A DNA stretch of 64,000 nt from Nomia melanderi. Lineage: Eukaryota; Arthropoda; Insecta; Hymenoptera; Halictidae. Made by a program: the position numbers and the translations under genes. Where the stretch lies: positions 8,825,001 through 8,889,000 of the forward strand of contig NC_135000.1 in the NCBI RefSeq assembly GCF_051020985.1, given 5' to 3'. The notes beneath the pieces are model-generated. The model made no database searches. It saw nothing but the letters and a program-made list of their open reading frames with translations, and was not told where the DNA came from. Positions within the stretch are counted from its first letter, which is position 1. Every line of letters starts with the position of its first letter. This document shows, piece by piece, positions 47,698 through 58,850 of the stretch.

Positions 47698-47985
47698 ATG
47701 TACAAGATCCTACGACGCGGCTCCAGCCGCGTCCTCGTCGTCTGCGTCGTTCTTCTGACGCTGTTGCTCTGCCTGTACTATGTCAGCCAGGCGCAGACAC
47801 CATCCACCGGGCCCTCGGCCGCGATCATCAACGAGGAGCTGCGTTACGATCGCGTGCCGACCTCCATCACCCCGGACTACGTTGAGTCGCCGGACGCCAA
47901 AGTCTCGTTGGACACCTGTCCCATCATCGTCCCCAGGAACGTGGACATCGACACCCAACAGGAGTTCGAGAAATTCGACTTTCAG
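47698..47985 (+). CDS. First coding exon of a type II membrane protein, probably a Golgi carbohydrate-processing enzyme (5' part only)
   Basis: Encodes 96 codons from ATG 47698 to a CAG|GTAGAT donor, so the following intron is phase 0. Reading on past the donor reaches a stop within a few codons, as expected for intron. Residues 1-11 are short and basic (three Arg, one Lys), residues about 12-29 form one hydrophobic Val/Leu-rich membrane segment ending CLYYV, and the rest is a polar stalk. This is the layout of a type II Golgi enzyme with a lumenal C-terminal catalytic domain, which lies in later exons. The start is supported by an in-frame TGA 13 codons upstream and no intervening ATG. Identity: Cys74, then VPRNVDI (78-84), then FEKFDF (90-95), follow the spacing of the C...VPNVDV...YDRMSF segment that precedes the catalytic domain of Drosophila Golgi alpha-mannosidase II. 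That is a short, weak match. Heparan sulfate 6-O-sulfotransferase or another Golgi transferase is not excluded. I am confident it is coding and unsure of the family. Confidence 0.82.
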
Positions 47986-48119
47986 GTAGATGGACTTTCT
48001 TGAAATATATTTCGATTAATGTATAGTTTTGTCACTGAAAATCTGGCTGCTACGTTCGAGGTACCAGGTTTGACAATTTTTAAATAGAGTGGTTTGGGGA
48101 TTGAGGGATTGAGAAGTTT

Positions 48120-48500
48120 ATGAATTTGGAGATTTAGGAAGTGGGTAATTGGGGAACTTAGGGATTTCGAAATTTGGGAATTGAGAAATTGAGGAACGTA
48201 TGAATCTCAAGATTTAGATATTGGGAAATTGGGAAATTTAGGGATTTCGAAATTTGGGAATTGAGAAATTGAGGAACATACGAATCTCAAGATTTAGAAA
48301 TTGGGAAATTGGGGAATTGGGAAATTAGGAAACTTAGGGATTTCGAAATATGGAAATTGAGAAATTGAGAAGTTTACGGATCTTGAGATTTAAGAAGTGA
48401 GAAATTGAGAAGCTTACGAATCTCGAGATTCAGAAATTAGGAAATTGAGAAATTGAGAAGTTTACAAATCTCAAGATTCAGAAATAAGAAAATTAAGAAA
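48120..48500 (+). repeat. 80-bp degenerate tandem repeat in the intron after the coding exon
   Basis: GAATCTCAAGATTTAGA recurs at 48202 and 48282 (80 bases), along with GGGATTTCGAAATTTGGGAA. Units degrade towards 48560 into GGAAATTGAGAAATTGAG-type sequence. Confidence 0.75.
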
Positions 48501-48919
48501 CTCCGAGCTTCCGAAACATAAGAACCGAGAAATTGAGAAACCCAGTGATCTCGGAATTCAGAAACCCATAAATCGACAGAATTTCAATCAATCTCAAGAA
48601 TCTCAAGAATTGCATCTGAAATCCGCAGTTAAAACTGTCTAACCCAAACCTCTGCCACAAAAACCTGCTTCTCAAATCAACGTCCCCTACAAGCACTCAG
48701 AGCAACAGGTTAAACCACCTTCAAATTAAGTAACACCGCCGCAGAAGCGTTCCAAAGTAGAAGTGGCTCAACCCTGTCATACCTCGATGTCCCAGAAAGC
48801 CAGGAAAAGGTCAGAAATCCCAGTTATCCTTTCGACGAAGGAGACAAGGTATCCTTGATGAGGCTCGTTGCGCAAAGAAAACGAGGCCAACCCTCGAAGC
48901 ACGCAAGGCACGGGACCAT

Positions 48920-49070
48920 TCGATCGAAATTGTGGTATGGGGACGAGGGCGCGGCAATTATCGGTAAATCCCGGGCTCTCGGCTAATTCCCATGCATAAT
49001 CGATGGGAATATTTATGCCGGCGGAGGCTTTGAGCATCCGGCCGGCGTAGAAATAGCTCAAAGACACCGA
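48920..49070. promoter_or_regulatory. Candidate regulatory element in the intron after the coding exon
   Basis: CATGCATAATCGATGGGAAT and GAATATTTATGCCGGCGGAG within a GC patch resemble homeodomain-type AT cores in conserved intronic elements. This cannot be verified without comparison. Confidence 0.25.
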
Positions 49071-49566
49071 CGGCGTCCGATCGTTCCGGACCGCATCGCG
49101 CGTCATTAGCCGGCAAACTTTCCTTTCTCCGATCCCCGGGGAGTCTGCGGACTTTGTCGATTTAATGGACGCCAACCCCGCCCTCCCCCGCCCCCGTCTA
49201 ATAAGGGATTTTTCTCGTCGCCGCGTCACTCGCTCGAAAATAATTCACCGGTTTGCCCTGGAACGTCCGGAACTTCGCCGAACTGGTTACAAGGGACTTT
49301 TCGCCATAGAAATCGGTAGAACGACAAGACGAGGATTGTTCGGTGAATTGGCCGTCATCTGGAGCGTTTGGTCTTTCTTTGTTTAAACGGAGTTTTTTCA
49401 TTTCAATGAATTCTAGGCCATTGCGTTGCTTTTCGGTGAATCGGGGAATTTCAGTTATTTGTGAAATGTTGATAGAATTGTTGGGTTTCTGATATTTCTG
49501 GGCTTTTAATCGTTTTGAGGAACTTTCGATAGTTTTTAATTTTAAATCCTTTAGTTTTCGAATTGT

Positions 49567-49765
49567 TTAACCCTTTGTGAAGCAGATTCTCTAGAGTATA
49601 CGAAACCTTTTGTAGATTCTGCGAAATTACACGTCGAATGCCTGAATAATAGAATAAGGAAATTTGTACTAGTTTCTTACTGTTTGAGTAGTTGAGCCAT
49701 TTGTTTGCAAATTAATATTATAAATATGAATGTTAGATCTCAGCAAAGTGTCGACATGATGTTAA
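49567..49765 (+). mobile_element. TTAA MITE family B, second subfamily, copy 2
   Basis: TTAACCCTTTGTGAAGCAG at 49567 to GTCGACATGATGTTAA at 49765, 199 bp. The internal TTTCTTACTGTTTGAGTAGT matches the 19196 copy. Confidence 0.7.
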
Positions 49766-51029
49766 TTCTACGTCTTATTTCTGAGATATTAAAGAATTTC
49801 ATTAACGAGCAAGATCCATTCACTCGATAAACGTAAAAATGATTACGATCGAATACAATTCATTCGTTACATTTTCGATATTAACAATCTGACGATTTAC
49901 AAAATGTGACGTATAATATTGTGCTTGTTCAACTGTTTACAGCAACGTCGATCAACATCCGTTGCGAAATATCCGCCGCGTAAAATCTGAATTTGCTTCC
50001 GCGTGTTTAACGTGCAACAGTAAAAACGCAAGGAAATAAGAGTTAACATTGTTCCGGCGTAATGGCTGCCAATATGACACAACTACCGCGAATATTACGG
50101 AAATCTGATACTCGCGCGTGAAACGCGAGCAACTCGTAAACGCGAAAAATGTTTCTATAACTAGAAATATCGTTTCACGTTCCATTTCTCCCGGTGCACG
50201 GCGCCTGCGTAATTTCACGTGAATATAAATCAACGTATTTCCAGCGGTGAAAACACCGTGGAATTCATTAATTTCCATCAGATTTCGAAAATGTCCGGCG
50301 AACCTTATTGCAACTACTACTTGTTTTAACAATTTTTTTATATTTATTTGTAGTATCACAATTGTACCATTTAAAGACATTTCAACGACTCCCAAATATT
50401 CTTGAATAAATAAATAGAGCGTCATATTAATGTAACCGAATGAACTGTCGACGTGAACCTCAAAGTGAGAAAGAGCACTTCGGACCACAAAGGGTTAAAA
50501 ATCATTACTTTACTATATACACTTCATTATTCTGTGTTGATGGAATAAACGAGAGCTAGAGTAACGCTAATTAATAGAATAAATCAATGGAAGAAATTAA
50601 TAGTTGCTAGAATAACATTAATTACAGCAGAAATTAAAGAAAGAAACACATCGAAAGTATGTTTCACTTGAATTTTATCAACAATCTCGTTCCAAGATTA
50701 ACAAAACCACTCGGAACTCTCTTATTTACAAATTCATCCAGTCATCTCCAGTTCTTCCGTGTGACTGCAACAGTTTCCAGTGCAGTAAACTAAACTGCAT
50801 CGCTGCAGTGCAAGACGCAGTCTAACAAAGTCCCGAAATGAAGCGAAGAAATGTCTTGAAGATACGTTCCAGTTGAATTTTATTAACCTCTCGCACGGAC
50901 GTCGACGTTTCGGCGAGATGAAACGTTCATATTCAAAAGACCGAGTCGCAAGCGAATCATCTAGTTTCTCGAACAGCGAGATATCAGTAGTTTCTATTTC
51001 TTCTATTATTTAATCAACGTATATCTTAT

Positions 51030-51453
51030 TTAACACTAAATCTACCGAGCAGTTAAATTGACTTTTCAAAATTCTTCTATAGCAACTTCAAGAGGTCACC
51101 TATCGAGACTTTAATCAATTTACAATTCAGTTTGTGCAGTGATAATCAATTCCTTGAATAATTTCTGAAGGAAATATCTGTTATCTTTTTAACCCTTTGA
51201 TCTCCTTACCCCGAAGATTCTTTGTAATGTACAAAACCATGAACAGAAGCTACATTATACATTAATTGCTTAAATAATAGCAAAAACAGAAACTGGGCGC
51301 TAATCTCTTGCTGTCCGAGTAATTGGATCATTTGCCTGCGACTTGATCCAAATATGAACGTTTCATCTCGAAACGTCGACATTCGTCCGAATGTTAATGA
51401 TTGCAAAAAGAAAAAATTAGTCATTTTGACCCATCTAGTAGGTTTAGTGTTAA
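51030..51453 (+). mobile_element. TTAA MITE family D, itself interrupted by a B element
   Basis: TTAACACTAAATCTACCGAG at 51030 pairs with CTAGTAGGTTTAGTGTTAA ending at 51453. The flanking TTAA is the duplicated target inside the host B element. A second B element occupies 51189-51397. Confidence 0.75.
51189..51397 (+). mobile_element. TTAA MITE family B, innermost nested copy
   Basis: TTAACCCTTTGATCTCC at 51189 and GTCGACATTCGTCCGAATGT then TAA at 51397 bound 209 bp with the family block CTAATCTCTTGCTGTCCGAG. It is the youngest of the three stacked insertions. Confidence 0.75.
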
Positions 51454-51904
51454 CTTCATCTGCTGAAAGTTTATATTTCGAAGAATCTTCGCCAGCGAAA
51501 TGTTGGAATCATTTTGTTAGAAATGGCAGTGAACGCTTCGAACGTTCGCGTAGCAGGGACTAAACAATTTTCGAGGCCGGGTCTCCGAGAAAGTGCATAG
51601 ACAGCTGTTCGCCGAGGCGACTCAATTAAACGGCCGACCTCCAGCGGACTGTAATTCGTTTTAATTGCAATTGCTGCAGCCCTGGCGCACGCGAGCCGTG
51701 GACGTTCGTCAGCTCGCGATCGATCAAGGTAACGTCGTAGCCGGCGTTTTCTTTTTCCGGATCACAGGGAAAAGTCGCTGGACCCGAAGAAAGTTGCTGA
51801 ACTTTCTGGCTTCGGGCTTCGAGGCTGACGGAACGTTTGGGAATGATAATGAGAATGATATCTGTGGTTGAATAGGGCTTTGTTTGATGAATGATAGGGA
51901 AGTT

Positions 51905-52300
51905 AGACGAACTTAGTTTCTAAATTTGTTTTCTTTTATTTCTCAGATTTCTTGTGTTTCTCTTTTAATTTCTGAATGTACTATCCTTTAATTCCCAAAT
52001 TTCTTCGTTTTCTTCTAATTTTCAAACTTCATTCTTCTTTTCTATATTCTACATTTCTTGTTTCTCTTTTCATTTCTAAACGTCCTATGTTTCTATTATA
52101 ATTCCCAAATTTCTTCGTTTTCCTCTCTCAATCCTCAAACTTCTCATTCCTCCTTTCCCCACTCTACATTTCTCGTTTCTCTTTTAATTACCAAACTTTC
52201 TATATCTTTTTTAGTGTCCAAACGTCTTCTGTTTCCCTTCAGTTTCCAAACTCCTTACGTTTTCCATCTATTTTCTCTATTTCTTTCTCTCATTTCTGTC
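51905..52300 (+). repeat. 110-bp pyrimidine-rich tandem repeat
   Basis: AATTCCCAAATTTCTTCGTT recurs at 51990 and 52100, along with CTACATTTCTTGTTTCTCTTTT. The strand is almost purine-free over about 400 bases. Confidence 0.75.
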
Positions 52301-53210
52301 TATCCTCCATTGCCTCCTGCTCTATAATGAGTTATCGAGAATTAACAAACGAAAGCCAGCCGCGGAAAGTGTTCTCACGTCGAGACGACATCAGTGGTCC
52401 ACGCGTAGCAGCGAAGTCACGTACGAGCCGCGAAGAGGGAACACGGTGAAACGAGACATATCGATTTTCCCGCGTAGAATCGAGGGTACTCGAGGCGTGT
52501 CGCCCCCGGGGGGTCAGAACGGAAGTCGGAAGTCGTCGCAGACAGCCGAGGCGTCGCGCGGAATCCCGAACGAGCCGGGACCTCGTCGATAATTAGAACC
52601 AGCACGTAATAATCAATTAACGCGGCTCCAGTTATCACACGTCCCACCCAGTCCTTAATCCACACTTGACAATGGGCGACAGTTTTACAAAAAAATTCAT
52701 TAAACAATCCAATTTTCCACGATTTCGTCGCAGTAGCTGCATATTTAACAAACTTTCAGTGAATCGTAGCTTCAAATAAATTCACGAAGTCGTTGGAATT
52801 CAATTACGTTCAATAGATCTCCCACTTTTTACTTAGCAACGCATTGCCTTTTATTCTGTTTACCTTTTCTTTTGTTATTTAGTAAGTCTTAAAGTGAGAT
52901 TATTTGTAATTTATCAAACACGGTCCTTATTTTTACGAAACACAGTTTCTAACCGAATTAATTGGATGAGTTCAATTGAAGATAATGGAGGAGATTGTAG
53001 TTATAGTTCTTTTTAGGTAGTCGCTTAAGTGTTAAAATAAATAACTTTGATGGAAGTTTCATATTGAAGAATTCAGATCTAGAGCATTCACTGTGATTAA
53101 TCTAACAGCAGCAACCAAATTTATAACTATATCAAATGAAACGGCGAGTGAGGGTTGCTTTTAGAGGGCAAAGGGTTAACACTGGAATTACAGGGCGACT
53201 CATGTGAACT

Positions 53211-53429
53211 TTAACACTAAAACTATCAGAGGGGTCAAATGACCCATGTCTTCTTTTTGCAATTATTAGAAAGGTAGCAAATGTTTCTCTGAGAAATTAT
53301 TAAAGAAATTCATTCAGCACTGTGCAAGTTCAATTGTAAAACAATTAAAGTCTGAACAGATGCACTCTTGGAGTTTCTGTAGCAAAATTTTCTAAAGTTA
53401 ATTGAACTGCTCGGTAGTTTTAGTATTAA
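53211..53429 (+). mobile_element. TTAA MITE family D, copy in tandem pair
   Basis: TTAACACTAAAACTATC, the palindrome GGGGTCAAATGACCC, and CTCGGTAGTTTTAGTATTAA at the right. A homologous copy follows directly at about 53438. Confidence 0.7.
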
Positions 53430-53437
53430 ATAGAAGC

Positions 53438-53634
53438 AACGACGGTAATTAGAATCAGCGAATGAACGGTTCAAATGACTCTTTTTACAATTACTGAAAA
53501 GATGACGTACGTTTATCTGAGAAGACAATAGAGATTTAATTGCAAACTGAGTTGTCAATGAAACTCCCAATAGATGCTCTCGTAGTTTTCACAGAGCTTG
53601 ATTGCTTTTTAGTTTCAGTATTAACTAACTATGA
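53438..53634 (+). mobile_element. Family D, second copy of the tandem pair (left end decayed)
   Basis: It shares TTTTACAATTA, GAAAAGATG, TTTATCTGAGAA and TGCTCTCGTAGTTTTC with the preceding element and ends TTTCAGTATTAA at 53634. The left terminus is no longer recognisable. Confidence 0.55.
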
Positions 53635-54325
53635 GAAGTTTCTACATAAATATCTTAGCTTTCCTCGACTAAATTTGAAAGAAGCTCAACAATTTCCCAG
53701 AGAAACCAGAGAATCAGCATTTTAATTAAATATCAGAAGTATAGGTAGGATTCTCAGATTTCTCAGCTAATTTCAAAGAAGTTGAACAGCTTCCTACTGT
53801 AATTACCCATTAATAAATTAGTTTATTATGCCATTAAGGAGAATTTGTATCCTCGCGACTGTACGCGCTACTGTTACACGCTGAAAGAGATATAAAGAAA
53901 TCTGCTGCCTTTAATTTTCGACTGAAGCGGCGGGTAATTTACATGTTTCTCGAGTTCTGAAGCTGAAGTGTGACACTGCGAGGAAAATCGATAGATAAAA
54001 AGAGAAATCGAGGAACGTTTCGAGTGGATATCGCGCCAGAGGCTTCCCCCTGTTTCGAGATTCCGATTTCCCGCTCGTTCCCCGGCGAATTTTCCCGAGA
54101 AGCCATCCGCGAACTAATAAAACTTGCCCGGCGCCGGGAAGGGGGCAGCGTAAATTGCGTTTCGAAAGTTTCGAAGGCCCCTACAATTTTTTCCCTTTAA
54201 ATAACCCGTTCGCTCGCTGCTCCCCTTTCACCGAATCTTTCTCGTTTCCTCTCCCTTCACTCGAAGAACAATCCCCGCGCTCGGAATTCGAATTTCCCGC
54301 GCGCGGGAGCTCGCGAAATTCGAAT

Positions 54326-54520
54326 TTAACACTGGAACTACCGAGCATTTAATACGATTAATATGCAATTCCTATAAAACTTATAACAATAGATTATTTT
54401 CAGTTTCTTCATTTATCTTCAAAAGCATTTCGAACATTCAATGCTTCGAAGATATCAATAATTGCTAAACAACAAAAGCGAAACCAGTCATTTCGATTGG
54501 TACGGTAGTTCTAGTGTTAA
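54326..54520 (+). mobile_element. TTAA MITE family D, complete copy
   Basis: TTAACACTGGAACTACCG and CGGTAGTTCTAGTGTTAA form nearly perfect terminal inverted repeats around 195 bp. It contains AATAGATTATTTTCAGTTTC, shared with other D copies. Confidence 0.85.
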
Positions 54521-54591
54521 TTAGTTCATTTATTTAGACTTGGATGACTGTAGTGTTGAGTTATTCTAGTAGTAGAGGTTCTTAACACTAG

Positions 54592-54655
54592 AACTAGAGG
54601 TCAAAATGACCTATTCTTGATTCATTTTTATTTTTCATTTCATTTCTAGTGTTAA
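54592..54655 (+). mobile_element. Minimal family D element, 64 bp
   Basis: TTAACACTAGAACTAGAGGT at the left and TTTCTAGTGTTAA at the right, with the palindrome AGGTCAAAATGACCT just inside the left end. It is a deletion derivative reduced to termini, hairpin and a short T-rich core. Confidence 0.65.
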
Positions 54656-55744
54656 ATTAGCGCCGATACTTTCGATTCAAATAAATCAATAAATTTAGTA
54701 TCGACAATTTGCAAAAAATACGACAAAATTTTCCCTTTTACTTCAGGTGGAAATTTCATTTGAAGATAATGCATTGATAATAGCAAAATAGTTGTTTGCT
54801 TTGATCCGTGGGTAACGAACAACATTGATTCTTGTTAAATTAGTTTAGAAATCTTCATCGCGAGTCTGACTCGTCATTGTACGGCAAGGGGTTAAGTAAC
54901 TGATATTTAATTAAACTTCATTTATCGAAGACTTCGTATATTTCAAAGTATCTTCGTCCGCGAAGGGTTAAATCGTCGACTCTCATTGCTCTGGATCGTC
55001 CTGTAGTGGACTGGCGAACCAGACGACAGTATTTCACGGCGCGACGGTCCGAAATTCGTTCTTCTCGCCGTCGTCGACGAGGCTTCGAGCGTCGCGTGTC
55101 GCCGAGGGTGGCGTCGAAGGGGGTCTGGAAACGAAGGCTCACGACCCGGCAATCTGGAACCCCTCATCCCCAGCAGAGAAAGACCACGTTTCGCAGTTTG
55201 CTTAAGCAAACCTTTCTGGAAATTCATATCCGTCGTCTGGACGTCTTCTTCCTCCTCTTCTACTTCTTCTACTTCTTCACCCTCGAAACGATTCCCGTGT
55301 CCGTCCTCCCCTCGAAGATAACCTAAGCCTAAAGTCTCGTTTGGCGGCCGCCCAATTACTTTTGGATTCTCCCGGCCACCTTTTTAATCCCCTACTTAAC
55401 CCCGGAGAGCTCGCGAGAAGAGACTCGCTGGTCACGCCGCTACTGATAGCGATACGCGTCTTATCGAGCTAGGTAAACACTGCTACAGGCTGATTCGGCG
55501 ATGGTACAGCTTGATTCGCTTTTACTGGTGTTTTCATTTGTGTTGCTGTTTCATTTTGTGTGTAGTGTTGTTTCTGAGATAGTTCGTTTCTTTGTTTGGT
55601 TTGATTGTTGATTGTGAACTATGTAGATGTGATTCTTATCCTTGTTGAGTTTAGGTTTGGATTTTAGATGTTTGTTTCTATTGAAATTTCGAAGTGTAGC
55701 TTTTATTGCGACATTTAGTTTCCTTCTCGAGTTGATCATCTATT

Positions 55745-56150
55745 TGGATCGCCCTGTAGAATCTTACATTCATGTAAATTTCATATTTACACTCAAACTT
55801 CTTCACACCTTCATTTCCAATGAAATCTTAACAAATACCTTGTACACAATCATCAATTTCCCCTCCCAAACCACCCGCCAATTTTGCATCGCCCTATAGA
55901 ATCTCAAACTTACGTAAATTTCAAATTTATACTCAATTTTCTTCTTCATACCTTCATTTCTAATCCTCTCAAATCACCCACCAATTTTGCATCTCCTTAT
56001 AGAATCTTAAACTCACATAAATTTCATATTTATGCTCAATTTTATTCTTCACACCTTAATTTCCAATGAAATCTCAACAAATACCTCCCACACCATCATC
56101 AATTTCCCCTCCCAAATCATCCACCAATTTTGCATCGCCCTGTACACGGT
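55745..56150 (+). repeat. 140-bp tandem repeat, three units
   Basis: TCGCCCTGTAGAATCT-type starts lie near 55749, 55889 and 55992, with a terminal TTTTGCATCGCCCTGTACAC near 56130. The middle unit has lost about 38 bases. Units share AAATTTCATATTTA and ATCAATTTCCCCTCCCAAA. Confidence 0.8.
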
Positions 56151-56989
56151 CGACTCGCCGCGCACAGCCCGCACCGCCGTGTTCCCGCGGCTCCGCCGCG
56201 ACTTTATTCCTCTCTCCTCGGGGCGCAAAGTGTAATCACCGTCCCCGCGATCGATTCAGTCTCAGAATCCGAACGTACAGGTCGTTCCAAAAGCGAAAAA
56301 GCGTCTCCTGTTTCCCGGGGCTGATTCGATTCCCCGTGTCCCGGTAAATAAGGATTCCTCGCCCCGGGGAAACCGGGATACACGAGCCGCGGATTCGATT
56401 TTCCCGCGAACCCCTGCCCTCTATCGAATTTCTAATCCGATCCCGAGTCTCGCTGGGCACGCGTCTTGTATTTGGATATTCCCTCGCCTCTGCTTCCGAT
56501 CCAGCGTTTCAGACTATTTCCGATTGGACGATCGGTGCGCCTCGGAATATCGATAATTCTGCGACGTGGATCGAATCTCACGGAATCGAGCATTCATCCA
56601 GGAAAACTGGGACGTAGGTAATTGATGAAGGACTCGCAGGTTGCGCGAAATGAAAGGGGAGCTGTGGATATGCTGGGGATCATTGGAATCAGCTGGTCTC
56701 TCTTGTATCAGTGAAATGATGGAAGATGCCTGAGTATTCGGTTAGTTTTGATGATTTGTGCGTGGAATATTGATAGAGGGATACTAGGTTGAATTTAGTA
56801 GTTAGTAATGTGAGTATGTAGGATTTAGTGGTATAAGATTCAGTGTTAAGATGATGTAGATCATTCTTGTGAAAATAAGGAAGATGCTTGATTCGATCAG
56901 TTTCGAGTCGAAACTTAGAACAGATGAAGCTTTAAAATAAATATGTAGGATCAAAGTGAGTTAATCCAAGCTTTTCCATAGCTCAAGGT

Positions 56990-57665
56990 GATTTTCAGTA
57001 TTCTGAAAGTATATTACATTCCTATTTAATTAGCTAAGATCATTTCTCTCAAGAGAACTGATCCAAGATTCACTATAACTCAAAATCAAGCGATATACTG
57101 AAAATATTGAAAATATATTACAATCCTGACTGCTTAATCAGCTGAGATCATTTCTACCTGCAAGCTCATTTCTAAACTAATTTAACAAGCTCAGCGTCTA
57201 GATAAAGTAGTGCCGATGTCTCGAACTAAATAATAACTCAAGACAAAGCAATATACTGAAAATATAGAAAATATATTGCAATCCTAATTAATCAGCTGAT
57301 CATTTCTCTCAAATTAGAAGCTCAGTGCCAATGTCCTGACTAAAGTGAACTGGTCCAAGCTTCACCACAACTCAAAACCAATCAATATACTGCAAACATA
57401 GAAAATATCCTGACTGCTTAATCAATTAAGATCATTTCTCCGCAAGTTAGAAGCTCAGCGTCTATATAAACCAGTGCCAATGTCTCGACTAAAGCGAACC
57501 GGTCCAAGCTTCACCACAACTTAAAACCAATCAATATACTGCAAACATAGAAAATATCCTGACTGCTTAATCAATTAAGATCATTTCTCCGCAAGTTAGA
57601 AGCTCAGCGTCTATATAAACCAGTGCCAATGTCCCGACTAAAGCGAACCGGTCCAAGCTTCACCG
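56990..57665 (+). repeat. 149-bp tandem repeat, four to five units
   Basis: TGCAAACATAGAAAATATCC recurs at 57391 and 57540 (149 bases), and the last two units are almost identical through GCGAACCGGTCCAAGCTTCA. Older, diverged units precede them. Confidence 0.85.
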
Positions 57666-57894
57666 TGATGACAGACGAGCACAGAGAGGCAGTGTCAAAA
57701 TGAACAACAACCAGATATCCGGCGCGGCAATGAAAATCTGCTGCCGGGGAAACCCCGTTATCCGAGGGACACGGTCGCGTGACGCGTCGACAATGAAGTA
57801 AACGCGGGCCGGTCTCCTTTGATCCTTGCCCGGGCTATTGTTCCACCGAAAACTTCGGAGCGCGCGGACAATAAGAAGCATGCACGCGCGCACG

Positions 57895-58025
57895 CGAGTG
57901 GAATGCCGTGTCCTAGAAGGCTGCATTTGCGTATTAATTCCCGGCGTGCCGTTGCCCGCGTTAATACCCATCCGCTGCACCCATTTACGTCCGCCCCGCT
58001 GATAATGCCGCTGCCAGCTCTCCTC
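57895..58025. promoter_or_regulatory. Candidate regulatory element
   Basis: TTTGCGTATTAATTCCCGGC, CGTTAATACCCATCCGCTGC and GATAATGCCGCTGCC show the same alternation of TAAT cores and GC words as the two candidates at 15560 and 48920. Open frames here give no recognisable protein. Confidence 0.22.
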
Positions 58026-58607
58026 GGTTTCTCGAGCACGCGAGGAAAACTCGGAATTCACTTGGAGAAACGAGTGTTTCGAACTGCTGCTGAATATCTG
58101 CTCGGATACGAACGAGGACGCGACGAGTTCGCGCTGATGCTTCCGGATTAGGAGACCGAGGACGGTTGCCTGGGGTTTCCGGTGTAATTTTCAGGATTTC
58201 ATTGGACGTAGATGGTGAATCGGCGGTGTGGGTTGGTTTGTTTGTTATTTATGAGTTGTTAGGTGGGCTGGATTGTTGATTAGGATATCGTGGTAAATAT
58301 TCTAGCGTAATCATGCAGGATTACGGGGGATTATTAAGTATTCGCGGGGGCTAAGTGGCGCTGAGTGGTTTGATCCAGTTCACTTTCCTGCGTTAGGCAA
58401 GGATTATCTGATAGGAGGCATATATGTATTATGTGTTTCTAATTTGATACGGAATTGAACGGACGAGGTGAATTCAGTTTAATTGCCGGTGTAGATCATG
58501 ATTTTAATTTGATTCTCTAAATCAAATTAAATATTATTCCTCTGTAATTATTATACTTTAGAGGAAACGTGGATATAGAAGTCTCCTCTTTTTCAATTAA
58601 TTATCAA

Positions 58608-58850
58608 TGACAAACCAGCTCCACCAATGACAAAGAAATAAATCACAAACCAAAACTCAACCATCAACCAATAGTCCACTATCCAAACATTCCATCAATT
58701 ACACTTCATATCAAACCTCCATATCTACAACTCTTCTCTGCTCTCAACAAACTATCAACTTAGCTCCACCAACAAAGATAAACAAATCAACCAAATAAAT
58801 CACAAACCAAGACCCAACCATCACCCACCACTCCACCATCCAAACCACAC
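58608..58850 (+). repeat. Diverged 144-bp duplication, C/A-rich
   Basis: AGCTCCACCAA starts at 58618 and 58762. AATAAATCACAAACCAA follows in both units. The strand is nearly free of G. Confidence 0.65.

Larger units (their letters stand above)
47532..47985 (+). other. Internal exon (5' leader plus first coding segment) with splice acceptor and donor
   Basis: The acceptor at 47530-47531 ends a pyrimidine-rich TATGTTTCAG. A good branch-point sequence CTGAC (A at 47511) lies 21 bases before the exon. The donor begins at 47986 (CAG|GTAGAT). The first 166 bases are leader. They contain an upstream ORF at 47557-47658 (33 codons plus TGA), in the same frame as the main ORF and closed before it. At least one earlier non-coding exon is therefore expected. 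Inside the leader, CCAG|GTGAAT near 47655 could serve as a weak alternative donor. Confidence 0.75.
50883..51505 (-). mobile_element. TTAA MITE family B hosting a nested D element
   Basis: It opens TTAACCTCTCGCACGGACGT at 50883 in reverse orientation, is split at an internal TTAA by the D element at 51030-51453, and resumes with CTTCATCTGCTGAAAGTTTA to about 51505. The unsplit sequence is visible in the B copy at 62480 (AATTTAACTTCATCTGCTGA). Confidence 0.75.
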
